Translations under genes and position numbers: made by a program | Origin: Pohlia nutans | Lineage: Eukaryota; Streptophyta; Bryopsida; Bryales; Mniaceae | DNA: 64,000 nucleotides | Direction of reading: 5' to 3' | Assembly: GCA_022496805.1 (NCBI GenBank) | Contig: CM040086.1 | Span: 9,054,501-9,118,500 of the forward strand | The notes under the pieces: model-generated | Database searches by the model: none | Told to the model about the DNA's origin: nothing | The model's input: only the letters and a program-made list of their open reading frames with translations | Shown: positions 62,333-64,000 of the stretch, piece after piece | How the letters are laid out: each line of letters begins with the position of its first letter | Position numbering within the stretch: the first letter of the stretch is position 1

Positions 62333-64000
62333 ATGGCGCATAAAATTTACAATGTAGAACAAATCATCCTCCCCAATGGCACGAAACTAATGTCACCAGA
62401 AGACTTTAAAATATATTATCAAAACCCAACTAAACTAGAAAAAAGTGCATTAAACATAGCAGAACAACTCTTTTGTGAACCAAAATGTACCCCAAATTGC
62501 CCAAATCCATGCCGAAGACACTTACCACCTCGCACACTAAAAGAAAAATATAAAATTTATAACCACAAAATAATACCAAGAACACCAATAAACCCCGTGC
62601 AATTCCCTCAACCACTTCAGCCACAACAACCAGCCCCACCACATAACATAAAAAATGACCCCATAAAACACCCCATTAGCACAATCCTAAACCACAAAAC
62701 AATTACAACAAAAGACAAGTATAAAATACCTAAAAAATATAACACCTATTTATGCCAATGGATAGACTCAAACCACATAACATACAATAAATGGCTACAA
62801 CAACGCGAATTATTTCCAATAAATCTACCAACAGTTATACACCATAATCTAAATCTACTTACAAATTACTACACAGATTATAAAAACAAACAATATCAAA
62901 ATATCATAAACACACAATTTACACCAGAACAAAACAGAGACACAAGATATATCCCACCTCCAACAATAATCCCCCACGTTAAAACATCCACAATTGAATG
63001 TAACCCAGAAAGAGACATCGACACAAATAAATGCACCATTCAAACACAAAATGATAAAACTCACATATATAACGACACCGGTAAATATATCACCACCATT
63101 CCCACTCAAAGAATAAAATGGTTATGGCAACAATATAACAACAATAAATACAACATCCACAGCCTAATACCTGCTATACAACCATTTGAATCAGAAGTAG
63201 TCTGGTTATACCAAAGATACGAACTCAAAAACCACAAAAAGAATACAGTAAAAACACCACACCATACCATCCCATCCACCATTCTAGACACAATAATAAC
63301 AACATTAAATATAACATACTCATACTTTTCCTCACCAATTACATGTTCCATGAAATCTACCCAATTCTACTCAACATTCGCCAGAGATAAGATATTTGGC
63401 TCGCTAGGGACAACCTTTCAATACAAATGGAAAGGTATCGGATATGCACACCCAAATGACGCCGAAACAACACAACACACAATACATTGGGCAAGACTAG
63501 CAGCAAAACAAGACCCAGAAACTGTCACCATTTTAGCAATCCCAGACACCAACTGGTACCAAAATCTATCACCGTACAAAGGACCCTTCCCGGATATGCA
63601 TGCCATTATACATTTTGCCGCGGACACCATCACATATGACGAACCAACAATACCACTAACCCTCAACAAAACCCGAAACGAACCACTTGCAATGCACATA
63701 TGGTGTATTCACCATCAAAACAATAACATTGGCACAATAAACCAAATAAACACCATAAACACAACAATTGAAAACCTACAAATCTCGCAATACCATACAC
63801 AAATAGCACCACCCACACCACCGGACATAAAAATTAACAAAAGCATAAAATGGAACAAACTCATATATCCGCCCTATAATAATCTACAAAACATGTGGAT
63901 AGACCCCCTTCCAAATTTCGAAATAAACACTACACTAAAAAATTTACCACAATATTGCTATTACACAGATGGATCCTTTTTACTACCAAAAGAAGCTGAT
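62333..64000 (+). CDS. Retroelement polyprotein: Cys cluster, PCIF1/CAPAM-like methyltransferase region, RNase H start (3' partial)
   Basis: Open for 556 codons from ATG 62333 to the window end. Residues 48-63 form a compact C-x3-C-x3-C-x3-C-x2-H cluster, possibly zinc-binding. Residues ~315-440 follow the order of motifs in the PCIF1 (CAPAM) N6-adenosine methyltransferase family as I recall it: FSSP at 332, D-x2-FGSLG at 352-359, a position equivalent to the catalytic NPPF occupied by HPND (373-376), then the strand TVTILAIPDTNW (to 408). Residues 544-548 are YTDGS, the first catalytic motif of RNase H; the rest lies outside the window. An RNase H downstream of it marks a retroelement; a reverse transcriptase is expected beyond the edge. 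The methyltransferase assignment is inference from motif order, the RNase H from one motif. Coding-strand G is very scarce. Confidence 0.6.
   Translation, partial: MAHKIYNVEQIILPNGTKLMSPEDFKIYYQNPTKLEKSALNIAEQLFCEPKCTPNCPNPCRRHLPPRTLKEKYKIYNHKIIPRTPINPVQFPQPLQPQQPAPPHNIKNDPIKHPISTILNHKTITTKDKYKIPKKYNTYLCQWIDSNHITYNKWLQQRELFPINLPTVIHHNLNLLTNYYTDYKNKQYQNIINTQFTPEQNRDTRYIPPPTIIPHVKTSTIECNPERDIDTNKCTIQTQNDKTHIYNDTGKYITTIPTQRIKWLWQQYNNNKYNIHSLIPAIQPFESEVVWLYQRYELKNHKKNTVKTPHHTIPSTILDTIITTLNITYSYFSSPITCSMKSTQFYSTFARDKIFGSLGTTFQYKWKGIGYAHPNDAETTQHTIHWARLAAKQDPETVTILAIPDTNWYQNLSPYKGPFPDMHAIIHFAADTITYDEPTIPLTLNKTRNEPLAMHIWCIHHQNNNIGTINQINTINTTIENLQISQYHTQIAPPTPPDIKINKSIKWNKLIYPPYNNLQNMWIDPLPNFEINTTLKNLPQYCYYTDGSFLLPKEAD

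Larger units (their letters stand above)
61991..64000 (+). mobile_element. Retroelement body with unusual base composition (3' partial)
   Basis: Composition changes abruptly near 62,000: A-rich and C-rich with few G on the plus strand, continuing to the window end. Long reading frame on the plus strand only; the opposite-strand ORFs are its shadows. No LTR or left boundary repeat seen. Confidence 0.65.

Noticed and set aside
62430..63699. Several minus-strand ORFs of 70-93 codons
   Set aside because: They lie opposite the 556-codon plus-strand frame; hydrophobic Val/Cys-rich composition is the reverse complement of its A/C-rich codons.

Overview
This is a repeat-rich, AT-rich nuclear window from a photosynthetic eukaryote of the plant lineage. 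Evidence: spliced genes with GT-AG introns, a plant-type membralin, a Rab2 GTPase, an AMSH-type deubiquitinase, an F-box protein, a secreted pectin methylesterase and a decayed copy of the chloroplast import protein TIC20. The transposon set (TTAA-targeted elements, a Tc1-type DD34E transposon, a methyltransferase-bearing retroelement) is unlike a typical flowering plant. I infer a non-seed plant or streptophyte alga; the sequence does not identify the species.

Layout: (1) 370-6425, membralin, 5' end outside the window. (2) 7.2-19.5 kb, gene-free: TTAA-flanked elements, a ~500 bp satellite (about 10.07-13.27 kb) and a ~335-368 bp satellite (13.3-18.66 kb) bounded by a direct duplication. (3) 20003-21378, F-box gene. 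(4) 25334-27190, Rab2. (5) 27.7-32 kb, nested TTAA elements. (6) 33077-37082, AMSH deubiquitinase. (7) 37.4-43.3 kb, a train of TTAA elements, a 992 bp foldback transposon and a tiny 8-bp-TSD MITE. (8) 44.35-45.23 kb, TIC20-like pseudogene. (9) 51387-49774 on the minus strand, pectinesterase. (10) 51985-53384, duplicated 3' end of the AMSH gene, split by a transposon that itself carries another. (11) 54.0-58.6 kb, a decayed Copia retrotransposon carrying a MITE and an intact Tc1-type transposon. (12) 62.0-64.0 kb, an extremely G-poor retroelement ORF running off the window.

The host genes are unrelated housekeeping genes (ER membrane protein, Golgi trafficking, ubiquitin removal, SCF substrate selection, cell wall); nothing suggests a functional cluster. 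The most unusual item is the ORF from 62333 to the end. It reads as one protein with a compact Cys cluster, a region resembling the PCIF1/CAPAM adenosine-methyltransferase fold, and the first motif of an RNase H domain at the window edge. Second is a large population of TTAA-flanked elements with CCC(C/T)T termini, i.e. piggyBac-like signatures, whose insertion mechanism is documented inside the window by paralogous empty sites.
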